From assembly GCA_037903475.1 (NCBI GenBank), contig JBAJFG010000047.1, forward strand, positions 2,518,001 through 2,582,000: a stretch of DNA of 64,000 nt, read 5' to 3'. A program made the translations under genes and the position numbers. Shown piece after piece: positions 11,487 through 25,300 of this stretch. The DNA is from Ancylostoma caninum. Its lineage: Eukaryota > Nematoda > Chromadorea > Rhabditida > Ancylostomatidae. The notes under the pieces were generated by a model. It was not told where the DNA came from. It was given only the letters and a program-made list of their open reading frames with translations, and ran no database searches. Every line of letters starts with the position of its first letter. The stretch's first letter is position 1.

Positions 11487-14122
11487 ACGGCAGACATCCA
11501 AGTTGTACCTTGTTGCATCGTCCGCATCACATCCTTTCAAGCATTATTTTCCTCGTCTAGATTCTCTTTGACTCTTGTCGCCTGTGGAACGCACTAAATC
11601 TACAGTTACTATTCGTTTATTATTACAAATCAGAAAGTCCTTTACATTTCTGCACGTGTTTTTTATGCGTTTTTTTTTTCAAGCGGCGGTCAACCCAACT
11701 TCACTGCTAGAATCGTGAAAATTTGATTTTTAAAATTTTATTTAGTTTCATTATTCATTTTATTTAGTGCTCTCTTCTTCAGCGCCATTTCAGTACTGGT
11801 TCTTTTTCCAAGAAAAAAAAACTCGCCAGAGAAAATCCTCTGATTCCGAGGACTACGGACTTCTCTTTCAGATATAGACAGAATGTTTTGCGGGTCAGCG
11901 AGCTGCGCGGTTTTTCCGCGTAATACCAGTTACCTTATGGTAGAATGAGCAATTCCACCAACCCAGTTTATACCCTGTTTCGAAAGCGACGATAGTTGTG
12001 TATTTGCGTATGGTACGTGCTTTTCTCGGCTGCGCCTTCTTTTTCTTTAATTTCTCGTCAACGCTCTACTCTTTAGCGTACCGTGACTATTTACGTTTTT
12101 TTTTTATTTGCAAGTAAAGAAGTAACAAAGCTGAGATTCACACAGTGCTAGAAATATAGTCCATTTCAAAACCGACGATACATACCTGAGCATTGCTGCT
12201 CAAACTTGCAAAATCTTCACTAAACGACAAGCATTTTAGTTGTGTCTTGTTGTGTAGGCAAGCACCGCATGTTTCATTTTGTCTTTTTTCTCTAATTTCC
12301 CCTCCTGTGAAACAAGCTGTATGGCAAGAGTTTAGTTGCATGTTATTATAATTAACGATTTTCGAGGGATCAGCTCTCAAGTGCAATGGAGAAAAACTGA
12401 AGAGGAACTGGTGGAGAGATTCTACGAGAAAATTATATGAGAGCAGGATTTGGAGTGCAGCTACATTTCAGCATGAAGTGGGTTTCGACGAAAACTATCT
12501 GTTTTTCTGGTCAATTTCCATGCGAAATAACCGGGATCCACTGCAAAAATGTATATAGACGGCTGGGAGCCATTGAAAACCAGCCTGACCTCAGTCAGAG
12601 TGAGTCAGTTAGGGGGCGAGGCAGCCGGCACTCACCTCGCCTCGACCTCAAATTGGTGCTTGGACGGCCGGCCGGGCTGGCATGGTGGGCCAGAGCCATC
12701 GATCGCCGACGAACGGACGGACGGGTTGGGGCTGCTGGTGGTACGGACGAGCGGGCGGCTCCCCCGACTGCAGCCCGTGCAGTCTGGGCTGTGCTGCTGC
12801 TCGGTACTGCTCCCCAGAGCGTTGTCCGTGCGTGCGTCCGTCCGTTCCCGGCCGGCTATCGATCCCAGCAGGTGCTCGCCGGCGAGCGACTGCCGAAGAA
12901 CACCTTTCATATCACACCTCGAATTCATCAATCAGGCCTCGATTCGATAGGGTCGAGGTTCGAGCAGAGCGCCCCACGTCCGATGACCGACCGCTCTGCG
13001 CGTTTTTACTCTTTGTTCAATGTTCACCGACGTCTTTGTGCCATATTTTCTCTGCCGCGGTTCTCCTTTTACTCCGTCGGCTTTTGATCAGAGGCATTGC
13101 TCGCGATAATATGAAATCTTCCAGAGCTGATTCCTACTAAGATTGCAATTAATGGTCCCAAGATATTCCGAGTCCATTTCCGAAATTGTGAGGTTTTAAA
13201 CGTTAATTTTACTTCTGCAGGACAAGTGCGACTATTATTTGCTCAACATCTTCGTTTTTTCTAACTTATCCTTTTTTCGGAACTCTTTGATGAGCACATA
13301 TTCTGACTACTCAACACTGGTTTTCAATGCTCCTTGTAATCATTATGAAAATGTTGGACCGAATTTTAATTTGTTGAGAAGATTGGATGATTCTGCGAAA
13401 AGTAGGAAGTATAGAAAAGTAAGAAGAGAATTTGCCACTTCCAGAACATGCTCACTCCAATATTTCTGGGCGTTGAACGTGCCTCTCACAGCAGGAAACT
13501 TTATAGGTAGCAAGATTTCTCTGAAAATCTGAATTTCGTGGTGATTTCAACAATGATAAGCTAGCGTTTTCACAATAATGTGCTCACATACATCATGTAG
13601 CAAGAGCGGCCGATGGCCTTTTGAAAATTTCGCCATTCTCGAAAAAAAAGTTAAAGATTGCTATAAACAAAATGAAGTGTTTCCAAAGTGGCGACAGTTG
13701 AGTATTTGTGCACGAACTTGCAGTTTGCACACTAAACTGCGGGCGGGCATCCTCAGTTGAATGCCACATGCTTTACCGCGTTTCCTCCTTTCCTCTCATT
13801 TCTCCAATTTTCATCATTGATGAAAAAAGGTGGCTTTTGAAAGAGCTCTATATTCCGTTTGCGAGAGATGGGAAGAAGTTGGGAGAAAAAAAAACTTGTG
13901 AAATTATGCAGCATGAAAATTAAGCAAAACTTGGTCGCCTACCGTTTAGCGTTCATATCAGAAGCCTATGCGCACATTTTCAGTTCTCATTGTTCTTAAA
14001 AGAGGCCGAATCTGTGGAATCACAGAGGTGATTGTTTTATTTCCAGCGCTTAGAATATTTCTGAGCTTTTGTATGCTTGTTAATTGTGCTTCATTTTCTT
14101 TCATTTTTTTTGTGCTTTCTTG

Positions 14123-14313
14123 TTATTTAACATATCTGTATTCCTCTCCAAGTGCTGAGGCAAACCATGACTTCGAGATTCCTTTGATGCCTGCGGAAGT
14201 CCTGCTACTTAGCAAAAACAGCTTGAACAATTGTTCAATTGCTGTGGCGTTCTTACCTTTCTGAATCAGGTCCTCCACCTGCTGAATCATCAACTTTTTC
14301 TTCTGTGTACACA
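14123..14313 (-). CDS. Possible terminal exons of an unidentified minus-strand gene
   Basis: Exon 14257-14313 (acceptor CCGTGCAG, donor GTAAGA) and exon 14123-14190 (acceptor TTCCGCAG, ending in a stop) are separated by a 66-nt intron. One phase gives KKKLMIQQVEDLIQKG joined to IKGISKSWFASALGEEYRYV. A second phase is also open and gives an acidic EEKVDDSAGGGPDSE. Because two frames survive, the product cannot be fixed. It could be the end of a gene whose upstream exons lie further right, possibly linked to the antisense exons near 19.4 kb, though those end in their own stop. Confidence 0.3.
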
Positions 14314-16751
14314 CTGCACGGAAAATTCCGCTAGTTTGCTCTATGAAAAAGCGTTCAAGTGACGCGTACGCTGTTGTTGTAGCAATGGCGAACAGCTAAC
14401 CCAACATTCATGTTGGAATGACCTTATTTGCACTACGGTGTTTATACTGTACGGCAATAATTCGTTCTTGGTTCCGTATTATTGGCTAATTTCTTCGGAA
14501 TGATTCACTTGTGTCATCATATCTCCGCCGATTTGTCTGTGTTTCAGAAGGTTTCGTTTCGATAACGCTTCTACCTCTCTTCCATTGTGCTCCTTTTCTC
14601 TGGAAGACTACGTTTTTACGCGTTTAAAAGTCGTTTACGCCGTTTTTCCGCTCGTAGTAATGATTTTCCCGTCAGCGAGCGGTTTTCTTCTCTCGAGTGT
14701 ACTTCACACAGTGCTCTGGAAGTGTTGAGTGGCTTTAGGGAATCAGAAAAAGTGCCGTTTTTCCTGCGAATTTGCCTCTATACACACACGCACACGCGCT
14801 TTCTCTTCACGATATGAGGCTAGCTGCCCTTAAATTTTATTTTTACATCCCTGTTCTGCTGTTCAGCCGCGGCCAGTGCTCAGATCTAGCAAAAAGTGGC
14901 TGGAAAGACAAAAGACGCAGAAAACTACAAGAGTGACATGAGAAAAAGCCCAAATGTTTCACATAAATATCGCAAAAATCGAGCATCATTTCATTAAAAA
15001 TACATCATTTTTGATTCTGAAGTTATAGGAGACTCCAATGTGCAGGACCAACAGACACGCCGCTGCGCCACATGCAGCGTCGCACTCTAACTGTCTGCGC
15101 ATCCACACATTTCACTGATGTCACAATTCTCATTCTCGTCCGGTCCTTCTATTCATTTTCAACTCCTCTATAGTCGGATGCCGTATTTTTCCATATTTTT
15201 GGAGAAAATGCTACTCCTTGTTAGCATGCAATACATGTTTTCTAGTCCTAGGACATCTTACCCACTTATTAGCAGCTTCACATGACTTGATTGCTATTTT
15301 ATTAGTATGCGGTGAACATCGTTGCATACATTAAGCGTTATTGTGCATTCACGACTCAGATGCTGGCGTGCGGTCATGCACTTTGAGTATGTAATGGTGG
15401 CGTCGATTGAGAATTGCTGCTTTTCCGACAATGTTTTGCTGGTATGGTTCTTTCTTTAATATGAAACGTATGTAGGCATGGATTATTATAGATGAGAGAT
15501 ATGTTTTTATGTCTACTCAGGCACTGTAGGATTCGAATAGCTTTATTCGCAGTTAAGTCGTCTCATTAAAGGGGTTTATTTTATTAAATTTCGAATTTTT
15601 TGAGGCTTTCATCAGATGGTTACTTCACACATAGTTTTTGAGTTTCCCTTAAACATTCTGAACCGCCACAGTCAAGAAACGGAGATAAGAACGCGAAAAG
15701 CATTAGTCAACATGCACTTTTTTCCCTAGTGGGGCGTTTTTGTCCATTTTTTGGTATTGCTACCTGGACTTGTTTATTTATTCGATAATTTGTAGTAAGA
15801 CGTTCGAAACAAAACTAGATTAACATCGAGTGCAAAGGTGTCCATGAGAACAAATATTTTGAAGAGCTATGGCTTATTGTGGGTGTAATTTTATTCACTC
15901 TCTGTTTGAAAGGCACTATGCATCTGGTGGACTTGATGGTTATTTTTTCAAATGATTTCAAGGGGAACAGGCTATAATCTTGCCTGTGACCATGATTTCT
16001 GGTCGTAGAAAGGAAAAGGTTTCGTTCCCTCCTACCGGCTCTAGGCGGTAGTAAGCTGAAAAGTTGAGAAAATAAGTGGGAATGAGATGACCACCAAAGC
16101 AGGAAAACATAGAATTCAAAAAGTAATCCGTTCCAAAAAGTTTCTGCACAGATTTGCAATTTCTACCCTAAACGGTATCACCCTCTCCAATTCCTGTGCA
16201 CTTTCTCACGCTGTTTTTCTCTCTGTCCTCTTCAACTATCTTCCTGAGTGGAGCGAACTATATGTTAACGTGTAATCGAGCATCATTTCATGCCTTCTTT
16301 ATGTGATTTCTGTTTAACTCCCATTTCTGGTAAAACTGGTTACAGATCCCTTTTCATCTCTGATCTGATTATTAGGTGTTTATCTGCTCAGCGGTTTTTA
16401 AGAATTAATCTGTAAAACCAAAATGATTTACCAGATGTTATCTCAACCTCTTTGTCTTTTTAACGATACCTCTTTTTGATTCAACTGCTTTTTCATGTTT
16501 GGGAATTTCAGCCTAAACACTGGAACGGCGACTGTTCTGTCCATGCAGTCTGTGCAGTTGCACAATTACGACTAGTAATTACCGCTAAAGTGAGGCAAAT
16601 CGTCGCTCAGGCGTACGCCGACAAGTCGCAGAAAACAAAGGCTTGCAAATAAACAACGTCCTCCTATGCCCGCCTATTTGTGTAGGGGTTTGAAAGGAAT
16701 TTTCCTCGTAAAAAGCGACATTCTCTGGACAGCTTCCATCCACGGAATCAG

Positions 16752-16781
16752 CGCGATCGCTTCCAGTTTGAAGCGATCGCG
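16752..16781. repeat. Perfect 11-bp inverted repeat (CGCGATCGCTT) upstream of dip-2
   Basis: CGCGATCGCTT at 16752-16762 and its exact complement at 16771-16781 enclose an 8-bp loop. It lies about 350 bp before the dip-2 start exon. It could be a paired protein-binding site or a chance hairpin. Confidence 0.6.
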
Positions 16782-17120
16782 TTTCCCGCGAGAAATCGTC
16801 GTCCTCGCCCGGCAACGATCAAAGAGTACCGCGCCTGCCGAACTTGGACGCCGTCAAGTGCTTTCTTTTTTGTCTCATTCGCGTAATTATCGATTGGTCT
16901 CACCCGGCCTTGTTTATGAATATGGACGGCAATTTTACCCAACCAGTTCCCTGCGAGTTTTCCCACTTGTGCGCAGTGTTTCCCAGCAATTAGCGCAGTG
17001 ATTCATAGTCGGATGCTCCCTATACGGCATTGATTGATGTCTCCTCATTGATCATGTTCTGCCTTTGTTCGATGAGCGATTACTCGTATTTTTTTGAGTG
17101 CGTCGCCGTTAGGTTATTGA

Positions 17121-17135
17121 TTTTTTGTTTCCAGG
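17121..17135 (+). promoter_or_regulatory. Splice or trans-splice acceptor before the dip-2 start
   Basis: A TTTTTTGTTTCCAG tract precedes a 40-nt 5'UTR and the dip-2 ATG. In nematodes such a site directly before the start exon is often used by a spliced leader. An upstream non-coding exon is the alternative; the sequence alone cannot decide. Confidence 0.5.
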
Positions 17136-20100
17136 GAGGCTGCGATTCCAATTCCTCGTCCAAGCATTTAGCCGATGCTTGAACAGGACCTAGCTCATCT
17201 TCCCGACGATGTCCGAGAGCAGCTAGCAATTCTGGAGTTGGAGCTTAGCGAAGGTCAGTGATAACGTGTCCTAACTGTTTGTTTTACTGCTCAACACTCT
17301 TCTGCTTATCGTTCTGTTTGCATGCTTGTCTAGAAAGTATGGGAGGAGATTGGTCAACAGTTAGTTATCATTAGTTATCACATAGTCAGATATTGCGAAA
17401 TTTTCCAACAGAAATTTTGGGCCAGAATTACTCAAGGGGACCTACAGATAACTAAACAAGCCTGATTCGGTAATCTGTAGTACTGCAAACTCGTTTCGTG
17501 CTCGGAAAAAAAGGCATAATCTTCTGGGAAAATTGGGAAATGGCTAGCAAACAAAGAAGATTTGTGATTTTTCATGCTTTTTACCCTAGTCTGTTAGGCG
17601 ATTTGGCGAACAATTAAGCCCTACTTTAGTCGTAGCCTGAATAAAACCACAAATGATGCCTTAAAAGACCGTTTTTCGAGAGAAGGTGAAAGATCTGCGC
17701 TCCTAAGTGTTTGGTTCTCGCTGTGGATTTTCCATTGTTTCCATTATCTTTAAGATATCTCCATCGAAACCAAGCAGTTTTTCTCAACCTTCATGTTTTC
17801 CCTTTTCCAAAAGATTTCTTAAACCATTAGTGGAAAGAACTCCATCTTTCTCGTTTTCTGCGAGTGTCAATGGAACATATCCTATTTTCTTGCGTCTACC
17901 GCAATATCGTTGTGGAATTACTGCAGATTTGGCCAAAACACCGTGTTTCATGAAAAAAAAAACGTCTCGAAAGCTCCTTATTTGATTATTTTCTCTGCCT
18001 CTGTTCTTCTTTCCATGTTCATAACAACAAAACCGGGGTAGCTCAACTGGTAATTGCTTGCGGGTTTCCTTTATTGCTAGCTATGCAACTTGTTTTTCTC
18101 TCTCATAGCACCAAATCTATATTTTTCTGCCTGAAGACCCAGTAATTACTAAAAAGCTTCGCAAAGTCACGTGAAAAATCTGTCTTGCAAGTTTTGTTCT
18201 CTCTTCCCCGCTGTAGGAATAATACCAATGGAAACTACCCTTGCTACTCCTTTTAGTGTACTGCTTTTGTGATCCGTTGTTTTGAGCGGAGTCAGGTTCT
18301 ATTTTCAATGGATGTTTGGAAGTTCTCAAATATCCACGCTATTTCCCATTTCCCTCTCAGTGTAACTTTTGACGAGCACACATAGGGTATTTTTGGCAGC
18401 GGTAGCTATTGTAAAGCAGAGTAGCATTGAAAAAAAAACTACACGATCGTTTTTGCGATTGTATCGCTTTGTTCAAGTGGACTTTTTGGTACACACTTTT
18501 TTCCTTTCAAAAACTATGTAAAATAAATTGTTCTTATCGGCAACCATATTACTAAAAGCAACTTTCCTTGCGACATAATTTTCTTCATTGAGCTTATTTC
18601 AGGCGACATCACTCAAAAAGGCTATGAGAAGAAGCGAAATCTAATCCTCGCAAAGTTCAGCAAAGGCTGTAACGCTGGTGCGTGCCATTAGTCTTCCTTT
18701 TTTTCGTTCGACTTCCGTCATCGACACTGCTGTGCTTTATATCCGTTCAAGGTCGATGTCGCGACCGATCCGACACAACACTTGTCAGCTCGTGTCGGGG
18801 CCAATGGGATTCGGTTTATTGTTTGGGGTTTTGAATCGTGACTGGGTCGCGGGAGCCAGATTGGAGTAATCGCTGTGTCATCTAGGTGGTGATGGTTAGG
18901 GATTTAGCTAGCGCTCCCTGTTTTCACGAGAGAGGGGTCTTTGAGCAACAAAGAACAAAACGTGGGAAATTCCATTTTTCTTCGATGACTTGGTTTTATC
19001 AATCAGGTTTTGGACTGATAGATTGTCGTTATAATTTATATTCCTCAAAATTCCTATCCTCTCACGTGTGTTCCTATCAAATCGAGAGATCGAAGTGAAT
19101 TTTCATACTTCCAACTACTTTTTTCTCCTAGATTCTTTGAGACTCTTAACATCCATTTTTTTCTGGCTTTGATTTACCATTTCCACCCTGATCGTATGTA
19201 ACTGGTTTAAGGAGTAGTATTAATTGGATTGATGTGGTTGCTTCTTACATAGTTTTGTGTTGCTAGACTTTTTTTTGTGTAGGCTACTGTAGCTTAGCAA
19301 TTATTCCAAACAATTGAATATTTTCTCCCTCAACTCGCTTATAGTTATCAAGTGAACCTGTTTGCGGACCTAAGTGAAGAAATAATTTATGGAGCATTAT
19401 TCGAAGTGCACTCAGGCAATCTTGTGCATGACTTTGACCGAAACAGTGAAAATTGTTGAAAACTGATTGGAACTGAGAAACTTTCTTGATTTTTAGTGTG
19501 CTTTTCTCAACAGCTTTTTTGGTTTTGAATCGATCATACATTTATGACCACCTTTGCTTACCTTAGTGATACCAGTTTCAGTAATTTCTGTTCCTAGTTG
19601 TTGGCCGGAATCGTGTTTTGTTTGAAAAACTGCTTGAGCTCCATCGAAATGCCCAAGACAGTTGATGAAAGTCTGAAAATGCACAAGTGTCACTTCGTCC
19701 AAAGTCCTATATTAGTGGCTCTCGCCATTTCTTGCTGGATTGTTTAGTTTCGACCACGAAATTTGGTTTTTTCCAGGTCCAGGACAGTCCAAAGGAAGCC
19801 CGGGGACCCGAGCGCACCGTCAACATCAACGACGGCTTACTCGGGATGAGACGAGGTTTCATTCTGGTGAGTTTTTTCTCACTCTGCTTTGTTTCAAACT
19901 GTTCCACTCTTCTCTTTCAATTTTGAATTTGTTTTTATTGTGGTTAGTGAATACTAGTGTTCAAATTGGGTTAAAAGTAGCTATAATTGCTTCTATTTGT
20001 ACTCTCCAGAAAATCTGTGCTTTTCTTCGAAAATTCAAGAGCTTTTTTTGCAACTTTCCCGAGCCAAATTCTGTAGTTTTTCCGCTCTGACAAACTGGAT

Positions 20101-22343
20101 CTTTCCGTTATTTGCATCCGTTACAATAACGGCTGACACTTGTCACATGTCCTTTTCCGTGGATGGGGTGACTCATTTATATGTACAACCCTCTCTCGTT
20201 CCACTATGTACACTGCCTCATTACAGTACACCTCGCTTTCGTTATTAATTTCAATTTCGCCGCTTTTGTAACGATGAACCATTGCTCTGTCATCGATGTC
20301 CCAATCATCAGTGAGTCGTGCTTTCCAGAAATTCGAGCCGAAGCCGTCCAACAAGCCCTGGCCGAGTACTCACAAGGCTACAAGGAGCGTCCCAGCATTG
20401 TTCAGCCGATTAAACGGCCGACAGAGTCACGAGGTCGATACAGCCGGGCATCAGGTACGCGACGAACATGTTCCTTTTCTTTCTCAGCTCAAGTCTTTCG
20501 ACTATTGACAGTTTCACCCTCCGTTTGCTGTTCCAGATTCGTCGTCGGATGACGATGACAGCTTAGTGGGATCGTTGAAGCGAAAAACTCAGCCTACCGG
20601 AAAGCACAATGCAGGCTTAGGTAAGCAGTGGTTTTCTGTATTCTCTCACAAGGACTCTGTTCAATGGTGTTTATCTGTTGCAAGGTTTTGCTAGCGAACT
20701 GTGTAATAACTCTTGTTGCGGTCGTTCGCTGAGTTTAAATTAATTGAGCTTCAGTTGTTGAGAAATTAGCTGGTTTTGAGCGCACAGGGCGTCGATTCTA
20801 GCTTATGCTGCTCACATATATCCTAGCTGCTGGTTTCTTCTTCATTTTAACTTCATATATTTGCGATTTTCATTTGTTTTACTCCTCCTATAATAATTTC
20901 GGTTAGTATTATCTGCCTTCAGTAATAGCTGCTTTCTTCCCTCCACATTCTTGTGTTGGATTATAATCTAACACTTCACCAGGTATGTTCCTGAGCGTAA
21001 GACTATCACCTTCATATGAAATTCTGGTTCTCTAGTCTACTAGTTTTAGAGGGTGCACTCAAGCGATGAGGCAGTTCCCTGCGGTCATATACTGCTTCTC
21101 TTACTTGACTTCTCTGTCCTCTGCACCCTCCTTTCACATTAGCTTTACGTTCTTTTCGCTTGATTGTTTCGTTTTATCTTCCATTATCTCATTTGATGTT
21201 CCCGTTGCTATTGTCTGATTCATTTTCCCATAGTCTCCCTATTTTGGTTCTCTTGTGGGAAGGTTATGAGAATTCTCGGAATTATTTGGCTCCTCCGTTG
21301 CTAATTCATCATTATGGTGGTTCGTGATCATGCAATGATTCACAATGTATTGACTCCGCCGTTTGATATTATTTGAGCTCCCAACTCCTCGACGGTGAGG
21401 CCACACCTTTTAGAGGGAATTCCTGAAAATGTCAGGATCATTACCTTGACAAATGGAGATCATCGCTGCAGTCGAATTGATCGGTAAAAAGAAACCGGCT
21501 CTTCTCCATTTCCATATTTCATTTCTTCTTTTCTTTTTTTACTACACTCGTTGCTGCTACTTCGCTTTGAGAACGTTGTCACGCGTCTTCCAGACAACTG
21601 CTCCCAAAAAGGGATCAACTTCTAATTAACAAAATTTTATTCATAGGTGTTTCTCTTCTGTATATTTTTTCGATTTTTTTTTGAAAATTGTGGTGTTGTT
21701 CCACCTTAGCAGTAGAATCTAGACAATTTCTTTTCCAATCCATCACTTCTTCCAACTCAAACGATTGTTAATACTTCTTGGTTCTTTGCTCTTTTCTCTC
21801 ACTCTACTCGTCACCTATCACTTTCACTATTAACGATCATTTGTGCGCCGATGGTCGTATTGCATTGATCGCTGCGGTGTTCTTCCTGACATTTCTATTG
21901 GACTTTCCAACAAAATCCAGCCTTCTTTAATTTTTTTCTTCCCAGTATCTATCCCTATACACTGGACAGCTCTCCTGTGAAGTTTGACGGTTATGGCATT
22001 CAAAATTTACAGGTAGAGATAAGTCCGGATGAATGAAAAATGCGCTTTGTTCTTTGATTTAACCCTAGACCTGTCTACCTTTGAGAAGTTTGCGAAAAAG
22101 CCGAGGAGTCATTTGTTGTGAACCTCATCATTTTCGCTTCGTTTTGAATGGTTTACCGGACGTTGTCGAGGAGAGGACGGAAGCTTGTCAATCATTTTTC
22201 GTGAAATTTGTCATAAAGGTACGGAAATCCATGTTTTAGGCGGTTCGAGGAACGGAAACTCGGCGCCGCCAGATGTTACTGGAGGAGCGGCGGTGGAAGC
22301 GATGCTGCGTCGAGTTCGAGAACAACACGAAATTAAGCTACAG
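17135..22343 (+). CDS. dip-2: dip-2 exons 1-6: DMAP1-binding region and basic/serine linker
   Basis: Exons are 17135-17253 (coding from 17175), 18603-18677, 19777-19866, 20329-20454, 20537-20620 and 22240-22343. Together they encode about 186 residues. Exons 1-2 give the helical DMAP1-binding core ending GDITQKGYEKKRNLILAKFS. Exons 3-4 give the HRQHQRRLTRDETRFHS and IRAEAVQQALAEY segments, which align with the human DIP2 stretch just before TEAVQAAL. Exon 5 is acidic/serine-rich (SSSDDDDSLVGSLKRK). Exon 6 ends in a charged helix, MLRRVREQHEIKLQ. Phases run 1,1,1,1,1,0 at the exon ends and every boundary has a GT donor and an AG acceptor. The region probably mediates partner or tubulin binding, as proposed for the family. 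Confidence 0.9.
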
Positions 22344-25300
22344 GTGAGTGTATAGCTCTCTTTGATAACGGGCGGAACCAGTTTGCACAGCACTGAGTGG
22401 AATGTTTTATCTTTACTGTTTCATTGTTGATGCAGTTAATGAAAGATTGCCATTTGGTTTTTCAAATTTCGAGTTTCTAAGGTCCTCGTGTTTTTTTTCC
22501 TTCGAACATTAATCTGCCTACGATTGATGATCCTCAAGTTCTTTTGAATAGACACCCAATATTCCGCTTCTTCAAGGAACTAATTTGTCTTCAATTTTCA
22601 ACTAAATGATTAATCAACACAAGTACTGAGCTTATCTGATGTGCTTCTCTAAGAGTAGAGGGTTTTTGAGCTTTGGTCGACTGACTTGGTGCACCTTGAT
22701 TTTCCTCAGTGATGATTAAACGTATTTATCAGTGACCATCACAACAGTCCTCCCGATCAGGCGCGAATGGATGCTTGGGCATTTTGGCTGGAAAATGGGC
22801 GTGGTCAGATGGAAATTAAATGTCTAACTAATAGAAGAGTAAATAATTAGGGAAAAGCAGAGCTGATAATGGAGAAATTGTAAGCATGTAGCTCATTCAT
22901 CTGAAGAGATGTGAATATTATCAACTCTTCGTCATGGAGGAGTGTTCTTATGGCAGAGTATGAGATGGGCGGGGGGGGGGGACATATTCAAGGACATCAA
23001 TAACCATGTTCAAGAACATGGTTATAGATGTCGTTGGAAGCTGCGAAACTCCAGCTAACAAAAGTTATTTTCAGGTGTTCTTGAAAATTTCGAGAGTCGT
23101 GTGCAATTCTTTGCAAAAATTATTCCCAACATGTTTATTATCCTTGATATGGGACTTTTTGTATCGTTTTGCTCAAAAAAAAAATCGAATATTTCGTCAG
23201 AGTACATCGCGCAGTTGACCTCGTTTGGACGCAGAAACAGCAAAATATTTGAAATCTTCCTCGTTAAATTCTGAACTTCAGGAAATTATCGACAATGTGC
23301 ACATGATTCCCTCAGAATTCTCGTATCCGATCTAGTTTCAGTGCAAAAAAAAAAGAATAGACGGAAATTGAATTTGGAGACGCTCAGTTGGCTCAGTTGC
23401 ACGCATGTTTTCACCCAAATTAGGGCGAAACCGGTTTACTTGTGGTGTACGAGTACTCTTACTTGCAATACCAATTAACAGTAGTGCGTTTGTGCAAAAT
23501 CGTACAATGAAATGCGTTTGTGCATGTATTGATCGCCCTCGATTTTGGCTTACTATCCAATTTCGACTCACTTGTCGACCTCATGTTGTGCAGTGGCAGT
23601 TTACACCAGTTACAGTGGTCACGGTCTTGGCAGTTTTCCAAAGCGGTACCATTAATGGAAATGTCCGTTCCTCTGTGATCTTTGTTCTCAAGTCGTTTTA
23701 TAGAGTCAGCGAGAAACGGAATCTCGCCCGAAAGTGAGTTCACCAAAGGCGGCTGACGATGCAAAAATTGAAGTGCGACCGTGCAAAAAGATCGAACAGA
23801 CAACGAAGATCGACGATGATGTGGAGCAGGTATTGGTTTTATTGCCAATTGTTCATTAATTTTTGTATTACATTTGCCCTCATTAAATACCATTGTGGTA
23901 ACTTGTTGCGCATTCATTGTTTCTACAGCGTATTTCTGCGAGAGAAGTTACTAAAAACCAGTTCCATCTAGTAGTTCACGGCGTGTTTAACACCCGGGAA
24001 CTGGACAAACACGTAGTTCTTGCGAAATTTGAGCTCTAGGAAATGCATGGAATGATGTATGTCCAATGATGTATGTTTCGTTCTTTGCTACTTCTTTCCT
24101 CCTGATAGTTTCGAAATCGCCCGCACTACGACTATGGAAAAAAAGGAACTTTGGCCTCAGATTTGACAGAATGATACATCGGCTCTTCCTGTTTTCGGGC
24201 ACTATGTACATTGTAAAAAGGCAAAGTGTAGACGGATTCAGGAATGTCTCCGCATATGTTGTGACCTTCCTGTCTGTCCGGGCCTGACGAGCTTTTTTAA
24301 ATGAAGACATTTTGCTGTACTGTACTACTCTCAAGATCTATTTTTTGTATGGTATCCTCGGGCAAAAATCGCACTCGCATTCCTGGGATTGTTCGTAAAT
24401 CCTGGCACTGAAAGGCTAGTAACTGAGGAAATATGTATTCTCCTCAGAAGAAAAATACGTTGTCAGCTTTTGCTTGATTAAGCTCTTGCTGCAGAACTTA
24501 CATGAAACTTGAGCTGTTACCGCAGTATGAGTAAACTTTTGGTGCTGACCTCAAATGAGTATCACGCATATACAGTAGCGAGCAAAAAGATTGCAACTTT
24601 TGGTTGTTCGTCTGTAACCCTGTTCAAAGAAGAGTATGGAGGTCGAAATTTTTATGGGAGTTGTGAATACTCATGCGGAACAGGAAAAAGTTAAAGCCTG
24701 CCCATTTCACCGTTTTCCTGTTTTTTAAGAAAAAATTATTCCGCAGAAGTCGAAATCTGTAATTTGGCACCATCGACAGTATCTCTTGAAATGACGTCTA
24801 TCGTTGGTATCTGACCACGCTTTGTTCCTTGATGCAGAATCAACCCGTATACGCTAGAAAATATGCATCCGTGCACCACTGGTGGGCATCCGCAAGGTCC
24901 ACTTGAGGTTGCTTCAGTAATGATCCTCTATGAATGTATCTGTCAGCCTTGCTCCTTATATCAGTTCTGTTTAGAAGGAAAAGGTGCTGCTAACGGTTCC
25001 ACATGTTTGTTTACGAGTATTCAGTTCTGATGCAGTTCATTGCTCTCTCGGAATTCCGAAATATTCTTGCTGATTTCAGTGCACCCAATTGTGCACATCA
25101 CGGAAAATAAGTTTTGGTATTTTTTCTATCTCGACGAGGAAGACAATTGAAGGGTCTCATGAGTGGTAAAGATGCTACAGGATTACTAGAATATTGCCGT
25201 GCACACTTGGATACATGCCACCTTGAATTTGATGAGGTAGGTCTTACAAAGGCGCAATGAAATATACGAGACACCACCGAAGCGGGACACTGTAACTTGG

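Larger units (their letters stand above)
11490..17120. other. Intergenic DNA upstream of dip-2
   Basis: Mostly AT-rich without genes. A GC-rich island at about 12590-12910 (CCGGCC and CGTCCGTCCG motifs) has open frames in three phases but no convincing protein. A GC-balanced stretch at 16590-17000 precedes the dip-2 start exon and contains a perfect hairpin; it is a reasonable place for the dip-2 promoter, by position only. Confidence 0.4.

Noticed and set aside
12437..13140. Long overlapping open frames in a GC-rich island
   Set aside because: Three frames on both strands are equally open because GC-rich DNA has few stops; no family, splice chain or codon bias supports one of them.
18034..18080. 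tRNA-like A-box (TAGCTCAACTGG)
   Set aside because: No GGTTCGANTCC B-box at the right distance and no acceptor-stem pairing.
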